A stretch of 64,000 nucleotides of DNA, taken from contig JAMKCH010012583.1 of the NCBI GenBank assembly GCA_023653785.1, forward strand, positions 62,001 to 126,000, written 5' to 3'. Of the stretch, positions 48,457 to 59,599 are shown piece by piece; the stretch's first letter is position 1; every line of letters begins with the position of its first letter. The stretch is from Ophioderma brevispina. Lineage: Eukaryota > Echinodermata > Ophiuroidea > Amphilepidida > Ophiodermatidae. The translations under genes and the position numbers were made by a program. The notes under the pieces were generated by a model that saw nothing but the letters and a program-made list of their open reading frames with translations, was not told the DNA's origin and did no database searches.

Positions 48457-48962
48457 GAATTTATTGGCATGAATTTATCGGCACATATATATAATGTAAT
48501 ATCCCTAAATAAGATGTACCAGATGGTTTTCATGGTCATTACAGAAAGAAAACACCATTTTCACGCTTAATTTTCGTAGCAATAGACAATTTAAGGAAAT
48601 CACCATGTTTATCATTCTGTCACAAGCTGTGAACTTCACTCATATCCTTTGTGTGCTCACCTAAGTTCACAAGGATGCGGCTTGTGACAAACTGGATAAA
48701 GTCGGCTTGTGGCAGACTGGTTAAAGTTGTGTGATATATTTTCGCTGGCTTCTGTTTCAGTATTGCTTACAGCATTGTAAATATAGCACAGGGAATAAAG
48801 ATAGCAACTTTCATAATTGCTGTACAGTCGTGTACATTTGTCAAAATAAATTTTGATTTTTTTCGCAAGGAATACTCCAATGACCATGAAAACCATCTGG
48901 TACATTTTATTAGGGATATTTCATTATATATGTGCCAATAGATTCATGCCAATGAATTCATT
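48457..48962. mobile_element. Foldback MITE with ~90-bp inverted arms
   Basis: Left arm ggaatttattggcatgaatt ... accagatggttttcatggtc pairs with right arm gaccatgaaaaccatctggt ... ttcatgccaatgaattc. Interior has two 25-bp direct units (cggcttgtgacaaactggat and cggcttgtggcagactggtt). The minus-strand frame 48657-48905 lies inside the element. Confidence 0.82.
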
Positions 48963-50782
48963 TAACTATATAAAAATAAATGCATATGAAGATATATGCC
49001 ACTTTCAAATATTTTGAGATTGGACCACTGACATGTTATGCATAAGGCTGGCTTTAAATTGATACCCTTCTTTCAATATATTCCAAATAAACTTGAAATT
49101 AATGTCAAAAGCACCACATACTTTCTCATTATTTTCTTTATTTGTGCCAATATCTCAAATTTGATGGAATTTTGCATCTAAACTCTTCAAATAGAGGTAA
49201 ATGTAACAGTAACAATAACTGCTGTTAAATCATAATAAATTTCTCATTCAATGTATCTCATTTTCTTTGATAAAAATATGATATCACTGTCCATTCACCA
49301 ATATAACCTCAGCATGCCAATTTCACCTGTCATTCAATGATACAATACATGACCATAAAGTATGCCCTGTTGCCCTGCTTATTAAGCACATAGCATTCAA
49401 AATGTTAATAATATTCCTTAACCCCACCTTATATAACTTAAACATAAGTAAATAAATATTTATTTAAAGCATTAATAAGGCATCTTCACATCCCTTAGTT
49501 GCAGTCACAGCACAAGATAGAGCTATACTTCATTTCACCCAGAGTTTGGTAGCGACGTCACTGTGCGTATTAGGTTGCCGTTGCCCATACTTGACTTAAG
49601 CTGTCATTGAATAAAATCAGCATAATACACATTTGAGTAAAGGCAGCACAAAGAATGTGCGTATGCATGCAAAGACACTTTCTGAAATGGCGACATAAAT
49701 TCAAAGTGAAACGCATCCCCTCTTCATTCACAAAAAGCCAATGCCAGGACAATAAGGGTAGTATAAGGGTAGAGATGTTTCAATGTAGATGTCGAATTGC
49801 AATGTCAGAAAATCCATTTTACATCATAATGTAATATTCAAGACAAGTATGTTTGATAAAGGCACTATCAGTGATTTACAAATCGAATACAAAACCATTC
49901 ATAATTTGTTTTTGACATTTTTTTAAGTATAGATATCCAAAATATACCTGAAAGTGATTAGACTGAAAACAACATAAGAATAAAAACTAGATATTTTAGT
50001 AAAGGTGAAGGTTCTATCCAAGGACACATGCACCATGCAATTAAAGGAGATTCCCCCCGTTCTTGTGCATGTTTCATTAAAAAAATAGATTGTAAGAAAT
50101 TTCTACACACTTATCCTGCAAATTTAAATATTTTAATGCTTCACTAGACCGTGTTTCAGAGCTAGAGACCAGATGTTATAACTCTGTAGGGACTACCTGC
50201 CCGAAGGAGCAGGCCACTTACTATCCTGACATAATCACCAGAGATACTGGGAGCATTAAATTTGAGAAGTTGCAGGATATGGCTGATTACCTCAGGGAGT
50301 ATCAGACGTGATGGCAATCTCGTCTGTGGTCTTAAGTGAGAATGAAGCTTGTGCAGACTCAAAAGCAAAGTAAAAAGTAGGCATGGCATGGGCATGGTGT
50401 GATCGTCTTATTACAAGCCACCATTTCCTTTTCTGCAATTTTGCAATGGAATTTTTCCAGTTTTTACTGACTGGGAGCCCAAGTCAAGTCCCTATGGTAA
50501 TACTCGGATACTACATCACGACAAGAAGATAAACGAATGCTACATAGAAACACATTCTACAGTAACCTGTGGTTTATAACGAAACACAGATTTACAACAC
50601 CAACCATTGGCACCATGTCATATTGCAACAACAATCTACAGCGCTGGCCAAGTAGAAACCTTCTTCTTGGTTCATTTGCATGACCTAAGTATAGATATAC
50701 AATAAAAGCTTCATGAGTTTTGTTAGTATGTAGCACCCATCACCATCTGTGTTAGTTTTCCACCACACTGCTGGACCTTACC
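48963..50782. other. Intronic DNA, no recognised feature
   Basis: AT-rich; no exon or element I can support. Confidence 0.45.
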
Positions 50783-50830
50783 CTTGGTAGAATCAGAAGT
50801 GTCTGCTTTATAATCCCTCTTCTTTGGACC
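50783..50830 (-). CDS. PLCB4: PLC-beta exon: X-Y linker (symmetric, phase 1-1)
   Basis: 48 nt, acceptor cttctctcctag, donor ccaagg|gtaagg. Two bases complete a Gly codon and one G remains for the next exon. Reads PKKRDYKADTSDSTK. PKKR is a short basic cluster that could act as a nuclear-localisation-type or lipid-binding patch. Both splice sites are strong and the phase matches 45529-45672. Confidence 0.82.
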
Positions 50831-53800
50831 TAGGAGAGAAGATGATTATTACAGAAATCTGCATCAAAATTCACATCAATAAATAACTGACACCATATAG
50901 TGGACCTGCTAAAATACCCCCCCATGCAAATAAAAAGGCAGCTTCTGCATTGATGACATGTTTGCATCCATCTGCTAAACATTTTTTTTGTCCACAGCAA
51001 AGAAAACCTGGTTTCATATACATCTATGTCAAATAGAGAGCACACACACTCTTTGCCTGCTGTTAGGCATTTGCAAATTCAGAAGCAATTTGCAATAATG
51101 CTTGATAATGATCAAAGTTCAAATACACATCATACCTAATCTTGCAAACCACAAAATCCCTTGACTTAATAGATTTACACAAACTATTGGAATACACACA
51201 ACCACATCAGCAAATAACAGTACTATTGACGAACAAGTTACCCTAGCTCTATCATAGGTATGATTCTTCTGTAGTGCAGCAATATGTTGTAATATTTGCA
51301 CTGGTGTTGAGGTACATGTATTTCATCTTAAGTGAAACATCTAATTTTAAGGGGAGGTTGGCCACTATCTATCGGGATGCTATGTCTGTTCCAGTCTACA
51401 CATTCCTCTTGAATTTCTTTTATATTTTATCATTATCATCAGAATCATGTCGCGTCTGGGTTGATACACTCGACCCATGAAAACAGAAGTATTGCAACAA
51501 AAATTTTAGTAACAAAAATGTTGGATTTCTTTATTTGTAGAGAAGGGTGTACTTCCTAATATGATTGAGTTACTGAACATTTTCCATATAACTCATAACT
51601 TAACAAACAAAATCCACATGTAAGCTCCCTGTGCATAATCACTGCAGCAACGGCAACCATGGTGCACCCTTCTCCCTTCTACTACGATCAACTACTGCAA
51701 CTAAATATATTTTAAGTTTGATTGCTGCATTGTGTGTATGATAGAATGATAACTTGATAAGTGTTGATATACATAGTAGAGCGCTGTGTATGGTAACAAT
51801 CAGAATTCTTGGACATTTTGGGGCAGATGCAGCTAGGTTGTAGCCATATGAGTATGTAATAGTGCAGCCGTGTGGATGAGGAATACCCCAGTAGCAAAAA
51901 ATGTCCAGTAAATTCTGAATGCTAGAAAGAAAGGAAACAATTTACATTTAAATTTTAATTTTTGATTTAAATTTTCTAAGAGTTGATGTCCTAGAAAAAG
52001 TTCCATATCGCAATTTGTCCTTGTAGTTGGCAATTGTTTCTGTGGTTTATGAATTCAATGAGAAGTCTGTTGTCAAAATGTAGTTAACTACAGACACAAA
52101 ATGATACTGCATACAACACAAGATACACCATCCTCCTCAAGGTTCAATAGACTTCTTCATTTACCGTCGCACGAAGGAAGTATTTGTAGACCATCCTTAT
52201 AACTACATCACTGAATTGATGACAGTTAAATAATAACCTATCCAAGGTGTCAGATCTTCATGTATGGTTTCTGTTAAACCTCAGTTTTTGTCTCCTTGCA
52301 TCTTTTTTTCACTAATCATGATCTCCCCAAGGACACAGTTCAGTGAGATGTTGTATGGATATTATGAACTTGTACTTGACTTGACATTCTAGCAATCAGA
52401 CCCAAATTCCGGGGCGAATTAGACAAACTGGTCAAATGAAGTTATTGAACGTGCCAGGGGGAATAGGGACTTAATGGCTCATAGTGTAAAAAACACAGTT
52501 CCTTATAAAGGTCTACTAAACTACAGTAACACCCCTTTATTTACCATGGATAGACTACTTCTTAAACCCTCACAGTTCAGCGACAAACGTACTAACAATG
52601 ACAGCCGCAGATGTCGAAATGGGTCATGTGAACTCGGACAGAGGAGCAGCCACTCAACATATAATTTGGTGGTTGTATTTATGTGCACAGCAATATAGAA
52701 CACTGACTGTATGGTTGGCATGGTAAACAGCATGGCGAAGTGGTCAAGGATTAGTTTCTCACTAGATCGGATGGCTGTCCGATGATAACTTAGGCGAGGC
52801 AGTTATTGCTGTCTTTGCATCCTCTCAAACACCGTTTTTTCCCCCACACTGGGAAAAGCTACGCTGTTTACGCAGTGGAGCGTGGTGTTTTGGCGTACCT
52901 AATCTAAGGTAAAACAAACTACGCTGCTTGACACATACTGGGCGAGCAGATGGGGAGGTCTTGGTGGGGTGTGTCTGATGACGACGATGCATTTTGCAAA
53001 GCCTCAGCTGATAGAGAAACTGCGTGTCTGCGTAGTGTTTCTTAAAGATGAGGTATGTGTTGCATACAACTCTTTAGTCATCTTGGCTATTTCAGTTTTG
53101 TTCTTTCAATAAAGAGCTAAAAGATTATGCTCTTACCGAAAGTTAAAGAAAGCACAGTTCAGCAACCAATTTAAAGCTCAACATGCCAAAGCCAATGTAC
53201 TATATGAATTTTATATTTATTTCATTTATTCATGACTCTAACTTATAAAGTTTAAAAATCGCAGCAAATTAATCCTCAAACACGTACTTTTTATAAGTTA
53301 AAAGTTGGTACTTGCATATCTTTTCACTGAAATTACGAACGAATAGAAATTGGGCGCATTGATAATGATGTCATAGAGGTATTCAGCTCGAACAAAAAGA
53401 CCGGATGTGTACGTACGTCACAATTGCATTGGCACCGGGCAAAAGCTGGCAAAGGCTATGCAAACCCTGCCAAGTTTCTTCTCATTTTCACAACATATTA
53501 TGATTAAATTATATCAAATTTCCACCACTAAATGAAGAAGATGTTACACACTCAAATAAATAGTACAACAAGCCACAAAGGGAAGTTAGACATCGTCGGT
53601 GGTCGTGAGTGTCTTTGAGAATTTGACAGCGATGAGACGCGAAAGGTGCAACAAACTTCATGCATCTCTTTCCCAATCTCTTCGAGCTTTTGACTAAAAT
53701 TCAACCGAATATATGTACAAACTGACAGCCCCCCAAAATGAATCAGGAACTGTCATATGGCAATTATTGGCTGATAAATTATGTGATCTACATTAAAAAA

Positions 53801-54129
53801 TCATTCTTACAACATCGATTACTTTGATCTTGGCCTACCACTTGTTCTTGACGTATAAACCCAGTGAAGTACAGGCGAAGTTTGAAGCATCTAAGCGTGT
53901 ATCCCGGGGGCTGGGGCGCGGTCGAGCGGGTTTGTATACATTATACAGCGTGCTATCTATCCCGCGTGCTATACAACTGTCTACCACAGCGTTCGAAAGA
54001 CTGGGAGCTACCGCATATATCGCACCACAAGCCGGACCGCAAGTATATACTTTTACAATAATATTTTAAACTTGAAACCAAGTATACACTTCTAAAGCCG
54101 GTTAAAGCTCGTAATAAACGGGAACTGAC
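50831..54129. other. Intronic DNA, CpG-richer toward 53.4-54.1 kb
   Basis: No exon seen. Between about 53380 and 54060 CpG dinucleotides are denser than elsewhere (for example ggggctggggcgcggtcgag), which might reflect an internal promoter or a young insertion. Confidence 0.3.
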
Positions 54130-54175
54130 CATTATCATGATATATCGGGCCCGGCTCAGGGCAGTCTCCTTTTTG
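54130..54175 (-). CDS. Possible PLC-beta exon: start of X-Y linker
   Basis: 46 nt. Entered in phase 0 and leaving one G, it is exactly what is needed to connect 55419-55491 (ends phase 0) with 50783-50830 (needs one base). Reads QKGDCPEPGPIYHDN. Donor aatg|gtcagt is acceptable, but the acceptor gatgtgaag lacks a pyrimidine tract, and there is no family match. Some exon with these phases must exist; this is the best candidate seen. Confidence 0.35.
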
Positions 54176-54996
54176 CTTCACATCGCGATCGGGGACATAG
54201 CATTGGTGGAATGTGTCAAGCACAAATTATCGTCCAAAGTTCTGATACACAACCAGAAAATCCACCATCTATCTCTCGATTGATTTCACCAGCAAAACCT
54301 GCTCATTTATGTACAATCTTTCAATTGGTTTTACTGTTGTTTGAAGCATATTAATGTAGGTTTAGTACCAGTGCCGCGTCGGCGTTGTGACATACATCTA
54401 TCCCTCAAATCTGGCCACAAGTTCTATATCTCCCGCATCTCTCGCGGTCATCTGTCCATCTAGAACACACATAGCCAATGTTTTGGCACATAAAATCATA
54501 TTGATCCCGTTTAATATTGCTGAAGTATAATGCTATGAATTGTATCCCTCTTTTCATTAATAAATTGGGGTCTATGATGATATTAATAGCTAAACCTTTT
54601 AATTGTACTTCAAAGCTTCGTACCCACCCCCCCGGGGGAATTTTCCCCCCCAAATTCCCCCCCCCCCCCGTTTCATTGAACAGTGGTAGTCAGAAATTTT
54701 AGCAACAACACGTGTGTACATTTTCCTCAGTTATGCATGCAATTATATTAATAGGATTCGCGCGGACATTAGCTTTCGTTGTGAACTTTATTTTTTTACT
54801 GCATTTTAACAATAAAACTCAAATCAAAAATACACACTTAAATTGTAAACAAAATGCAATGATTTAGAAAGATAATTTTAAATGCGCCAGACTGTACCAA
54901 CTTTCAATACGGCTGGAAAAAACACTACTTAAACATGGGGTGATTACTCCACACGAGTCACGTCCGAGTTGCAACGTTTGGGATTTTTCAAACTTG

Positions 54997-55020
54997 TTTT
55001 TTTTTTTTTTTTTTTTTTTT
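54997..55020. repeat. Poly(T) tract, about 24 bp
   Basis: Uninterrupted T run; on the minus strand it is a poly(A) stretch in the intron. Confidence 0.9.
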
Positions 55021-55418
55021 AGGTGCTTTTTGTTTGATGTGTGTTATCGCCTGAAACTTCTTACGAATAGTGAAAAACTATAAACAACTTGTATTATCTG
55101 TCTCCTTATATTTTTAGCTTTAATTTAACATAAAACGTGGGGGCTTTGTGTGACCTTTAAAAAACACATGAAACTGTTAGAAAGAATTGAATACATTAAT
55201 ACTTACAGAAAGTTTCCAAAACAATCAAGTCAAGCAAACAATGAATTTGTTTACCAGGTTTGTGTTAACTAATGCTTAAAAATGACATGAATTTAAGTAA
55301 GGTGCAAACTTTGCAAGGACATCAAAAAATTGTTGGGAGACACAATTTCATAGTTTTTAAACATAAACATTTAACTTCTGAAAAAGCGATTTGACCGAAA
55401 CGTTCTTTCACTCTATAC

Positions 55419-55491
55419 TTTTCTCTTCTTGTTTTCACAGGATCTTCTCTTCAGTTGGTCTGGACTTGGTAACTGTTTTCCAGGTTTCAAT
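55419..55491 (-). CDS. PLCB4: PLC-beta exon: end of X domain, with homopolymer anomalies
   Basis: 73 nt, acceptor gtaaaatag, donor agaaaa|gtatag. Frame reads LKPGKQLPSPDQLKRRSCEN then KKRK. LKPGKQLPSPDQLK is the family signature before the last X-domain strand, which normally continues KILxKNKK. As written the strand is lost (RRSCENKK). It would be restored by one extra base in each of three homopolymer runs (aa, t|g junction, aaaa), together one codon. That strand holds the lysines equivalent to Lys438 and Lys440 of PLC-delta1. Either sequence error or a damaged allele. Its first base also conflicts by one with the end of 57037-57121. Confidence 0.85.
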
Positions 55492-55774
55492 CTATTTTAC
55501 ACAATAAGTAAGTACAATATTGACATCAATAAGTTTGAGCTGTAAGTTTAAATTTAACAAGGTAAAACCTTGTTGGTGGTGGTGGTGGGGGGATAATGGA
55601 GCAAATAAAATGATTAATGACACTATCAGTGAACACCAAAAGAATCAAATATTGAAATTGCAGGAGTAGCTTAAGAGGGAAGGATAAGTTCTGTAGAATT
55701 CTCATAGGTTTATTTTTTTTCAACTGAAAAATTGACGAATATTTTGTAAGAAAAACAGTGTGTTTAAAGAATCA

Positions 55775-55970
55775 ATCTCCATTCAATTAAGTGTTGCAAT
55801 AAGTGCCCATATAGAGAAGACTATGACAATACTATCTGATTTTCTTTTATTTGGGTTGCTTTAGGTCTTATCATTTATGTAGGGTAGTTAGGATACCTCT
55901 AATTGTTACAGATATGCCAACAAATCTGATTTTGTTTTTATTTTCTGAGTTAGCAAATTACTGAGATGCC
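55775..55970 (+). repeat. Dispersed repeat, copy 2 (partner 46470-46670)
   Basis: Same box order as copy 1: ccattcaatta, gtgttgcaataagtg, tttgggttgctttagg, tatcatttatgtagg, taggatacct. Confidence 0.6.
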
Positions 55971-57036
55971 TTAAAGTTAGTTTTTCAAAGTTATTGTGTG
56001 TCATCCACCTCAAAATGTGAAATGTGATCGAGGTAAAGTCATTAGATTTGAGCTTGTTTTACTGGAACTCCACTTGTGCAAAATTGTAAGCTTCGTGTGG
56101 GGTAGGAATATCAATCATTATGCAAGGTATTGGCAGCAATCTTTTTATTATTGGTCTTACATTGAATGTGTTGTGTGAATTGATTTTAACTGGAATAATG
56201 ACAGACGATGTTAAAAGAATATTTTTTGAATTAATTACAAATTACAGAAAAGATACACAAAATAAAAATGACTGCTTACCAAAAACACGTACATTATTCA
56301 CAACAACATTCAATGAAGTAAATTTAGTAAGTATGTTTACAGCCTATTTAAAACTAGTAGAAGACTACCACAACATGTAAATCAAAGGAGATTTCATTCA
56401 AAAGATGTGCAAGTAAAGTAAAAAGAACTGAAGAAAGAAGTCATCCTTGTACATGCCCAAATTTGAATTAGTCGATTATGACCTTACCATGATTAATGGG
56501 AACCAAGGATAGGACAAATGGATAAGAATTTGTAAACAGATGAAACTCAGTCCAGGAACAGTGGTATGACATGTATGAATAACAGTCAAGTTCTTCTATC
56601 AGCTTAAATTAAAGTTTATCGATTTTTGTAGCTCTGTCTAACTCAGCTTGTGTTTGAAAACAGTATTTTAATAAGCAACCAGTAAATCTAACTGAGTTGG
56701 ATGCTAATCTGTTTACTGAATTCTCACCATAGCAAAATTAGAATTCTTCAGCTGGGTCAAGTGTGAAATGTAGACTCTGATTAGTTGCAGCATGGTGGTA
56801 CTATAACACATCTCAGAAAGTGTCAGAGGGTGTCAGACATGCATGAAAAATCGACCAATTTGTCAAGTTCTATGACATATAATGTAAAAATCCCCTTTAG
56901 ATGAATTCTACAATTTAAATCCAAACTGTTTTATGTGGGGATGCTGAAGAGATGCTAGCAGCAGATGACAGAGTCTGAGGTGTAATAGGACCCATTCATT
57001 ATTTTTTAAGCTCTGTTAAATTGAAACTCTACTTAC

Positions 57037-57121
57037 CGGATAATCCTCCAGAGCATCGATCAACAGATATTCCCCAAATATGTTCCTGCAATAAGCTGCC
57101 ATCTTGGCCTGTTGTTTTGGA
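57037..57121 (-). CDS. PLCB4: PLC-beta exon: X-domain C-terminal helix
   Basis: 85 nt, acceptor gtatctacag, donor atccg|gtaagt. One base finishes a Ser codon. Reads [20 protein letters not shown] then IDALEDYP, matching the family segment after SFENHCS (CSxxQQxxMAxYCxxIFGDxLL). The preceding exon should end ...SFENHC plus two bases of Ser; not found up to 64000. The exon ends in phase 0, while the next begins with one extra base: removing one G at the ccgg junction would give the expected YPLKPG. Confidence 0.93.
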
Positions 57122-57146
57122 CTGTAGATACAAAAAGAATAGTGCT

Positions 57147-58075
57147 TTACATGCAACATACCTCTAGAGTCAGGCTAATTACATGTAATATTCTGCCAGA
57201 GTCAGGCTAATTACAAGCAATATTCTGCCAGAGTCAGGCTAATAACATGCAAAATATTGCTATAGTCAGGCTAATTACAAGCAATATTCTGCCACAGGCT
57301 AATTACATGCAATATTCTGCGATATTCAGGCTAATTACATGCATATATTGCTGTAGTGCCAGGCCATAAACAAGTCTTTCTATTGCAGCCTAAAACATGT
57401 AAAATACTGCTGTAAAATAATGCTGTAGTCAGATGCTAATTACAATGCAATATTCGCCAGAGTCCAGGCGAATTACATGCAATATTCTGCCAGAGTCAGG
57501 CTATTATACATGCAATATTCTGCCAGATCAGGCTAAATTACCTGCAATATTCTGCCAGAGTCAGGCTCATACCATGCAATAGTCTGCCAGAGTCGGGCTA
57601 AGTACATGGCAATATTCTGCCAGAGTCAGGCTAATTACATGCAATATTCTGCCATGAGTCAGGCTAATTACATGTAATATTCGCCAGACGTAAGGTCTAA
57701 CTACTGTATTTTCTGCCAGAGTCAGGCTAATTACATGTAATATCTGCCGAGTCAGGCTAATTCATGTCATATTCTGCCAGGAGTTCAGGCTAATGAATGC
57801 AATATTTGCCAGAGTAGGCTAATTACAGTGTAATTAGCCTGACATGCAGGAAGATTTACATGTATAATATCTGACATGCGTCAGGTAATTACATGTAATA
57901 TTCTGTCAGGTCAGGCTAATTACATTAATATTCTGCCAGAGTCAGGCTAATTACATGTAATATTCTGCCAGAGTCAGGCATTTACATGTAATATTCTGCC
58001 AGAGTCAGGCTAATTCCATGTATATCTGCCAGAGTCAGGCTAATTACAAGCAATGTTTGCAGGCTAATTACATAA
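57147..58075. repeat. Degenerate 32-bp tandem repeat, about 29 units
   Basis: Unit close to gagtcaggctaattacatgt + aatattctgcca. Copies differ mostly by single-base insertions and deletions. One inverted piece occurs near 57830 (gtgtaattagcctgac). Starts about 25 bp upstream of the PLC-beta exon at 57037-57121. Not a CRISPR array: no unique spacers. Confidence 0.92.
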
Positions 58076-58499
58076 CCAAAATACTGCTATACTGGACTAA
58101 ATTCAAATCAAGACTGATGTTATGCGCATGATATATCTTGCACATGGTAAAGGCGTCAATCCTCTCACAAAGTGGCCTTGGGCTCTTCAGGATGTCTTAA
58201 ATAATATTGCTGAAATACATCTTGTACTAATTCAACCCCCATTACATATGTCAACAAATTTTACATTAGTTACACTTAGCTACTTACGAGCAATGGTTCC
58301 AAAATGATAATATGATTGGAAAATATGATGTCTTGAAAGCCACTTTCGTGTGGCTTAGTTACATCCTGAAAAGGAAATGCATCAATGCATTAATGGTTAC
58401 GAGCTGTTTGAAGACGAATAGGTTGCATTTCAATATTAGGCAGGTATAGCATTACTTGGATGATTCATTTTGGTCAACACTTGTGTGACCAAAACCAAA

Positions 58500-58530
58500 A
58501 ACTCCCCCCCCCCCACACACACACACACAG
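58500..58530. repeat. (C)n(CA)n microsatellite
   Basis: ctcccccccccc followed by acacacacacacacag. Confidence 0.9.
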
Positions 58531-58697
58531 AGCATGGGCTTGTGGGTGCATTTTCAAAATGTGCACTTTTCTGGCCAAAATATACCAAAAAATTGCCTTG
58601 GCTACCTATTCTGCAAAGTGGGTCAGGGTTGAGGCAAACTCAACCTTTTCCTGCTGGCATCAAAACTATCAGTTAAACAAACAAGTGAGATTTGTTG

Positions 58698-58780
58698 AAA
58701 GGAAGAAGAGGAGAAGAGGAAGGGGAGGAAGAAGAGAATGAAGAGAGGAACAGAGGAGGAAGAAAAGGAGAAAGAAACAA
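58698..58780 (+). repeat. Polypurine (GA-rich) tract, about 80 bp
   Basis: Almost pure A/G (gaaaggaagaagaggagaag and following gaggaaggggaggaagaaga). Such tracts can form triplex DNA and give spurious Lys/Arg/Glu frames. Confidence 0.85.
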
Positions 58781-59476
58781 TAATAACAGATTTGACTCAT
58801 TATGTTAAGCTGCTACATTTTCCTTTTTTTACCAGTTACTTCAAATCTCAACCTTTAATTGTTGTAAGTAATCAGAATTGACAACTTATAGTGTTCCAAT
58901 ACAGTTTTACACAATTTGTTCAAATATGCGACCTCTTTTATGTGATTTTACACATTGGAACTTTTGTCATTGTCTATTTAATTATGGTTCAACTTTAACT
59001 AAGAATTATGTTGTGCATAAAGAGGTTATTATTATTGAGGTATACTAAACACTCAAGTTTGAAAAGGACATGACATTGTGTTAATAACGTATTAGCAAGG
59101 ATTAACGCGACATTGTCATTGGATCTAAATTATGCAAATGAGCTCATTAACTCATTAATACACTCAGAATTAAACACAAAGTATACAGCATAAACACTAA
59201 CCGAACATGCCAACTTGAAATCCAGTTTCCAGTACTCCAGATTCCAAAAATATATATTTTTTTATTCAAAATCAGTATTATTGTACATTATTCAACAGTG
59301 CACCCCTTGCGAGGGACCGTTAGCCTAAGCCCTAGAACCAACTACGAGCTTTTAAAATATAATACGGCTTTTATTATCAAAGGTGGATGACCTGATTATG
59401 GTCCAATTTTTTCATGTGATGTAGGAGTATATCACCAAAAATACAGCAAGTAAACTTGCTTGATCCCACTGGCAAG

Positions 59477-59595
59477 ATGGCAGTATGGAACATGACCTCA
59501 GATGACCTTTGACCTTGGTCCATGACCTTAACATCATCCACATATGAAGGAATCCCTATTGCACAGTAACCCAAGTCTGATATAAAATTGGATCG
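59477..59595 (+). repeat. Dispersed TGACCTTTGACC repeat, copy 2
   Basis: gatgacctttgaccttggtc, catgaccttaacatcatcca and catatgaaggaatccct follow the box order of 26850-26910. Confidence 0.6.
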
Positions 59596-59599
59596 ATTA

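Larger units (their letters stand above)
7091..57121 (-). other. PLCB4: Phospholipase C beta gene body (partial, 15 exons incl. one tentative)
   Basis: Minus-strand gene for phosphatidylinositol 4,5-bisphosphate phosphodiesterase beta, which is activated by Gq and cleaves PIP2 to IP3 and diacylglycerol at the plasma membrane. The exons in this window give the end of catalytic X, a long X-Y linker, and all of catalytic Y up to the start of the C2 domain. Recognised from [36 protein letters not shown] and [19 protein letters not shown]. The PLCB4/NorpA subtype is favoured over PLCB1/3 by EFVNYNKRQ, ALNYQSLDLPMQLN and DGVVAAT. Intron lengths run from 196 bp to about 9.3 kb. The exons before 57121 and after 7091 were not found in the window. 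No promoter or polyadenylation site can be assigned. Confidence 0.93.

Noticed and set aside
52474..52733. Overlapping plus and minus frames of 70-74 codons
   Set aside because: Neither shows family similarity or splice support; likely chance.
58288..58365. Minus-strand exon-like segment with acceptor ccttttcag and donor ctc|gtaagt (DVTKPHESGFQDIIFSNHII)
   Set aside because: Good splice sites and open in one frame, but no similarity to the X domain, and its 0-0 phase does not feed the exon at 57037-57121, which needs two bases of Ser.
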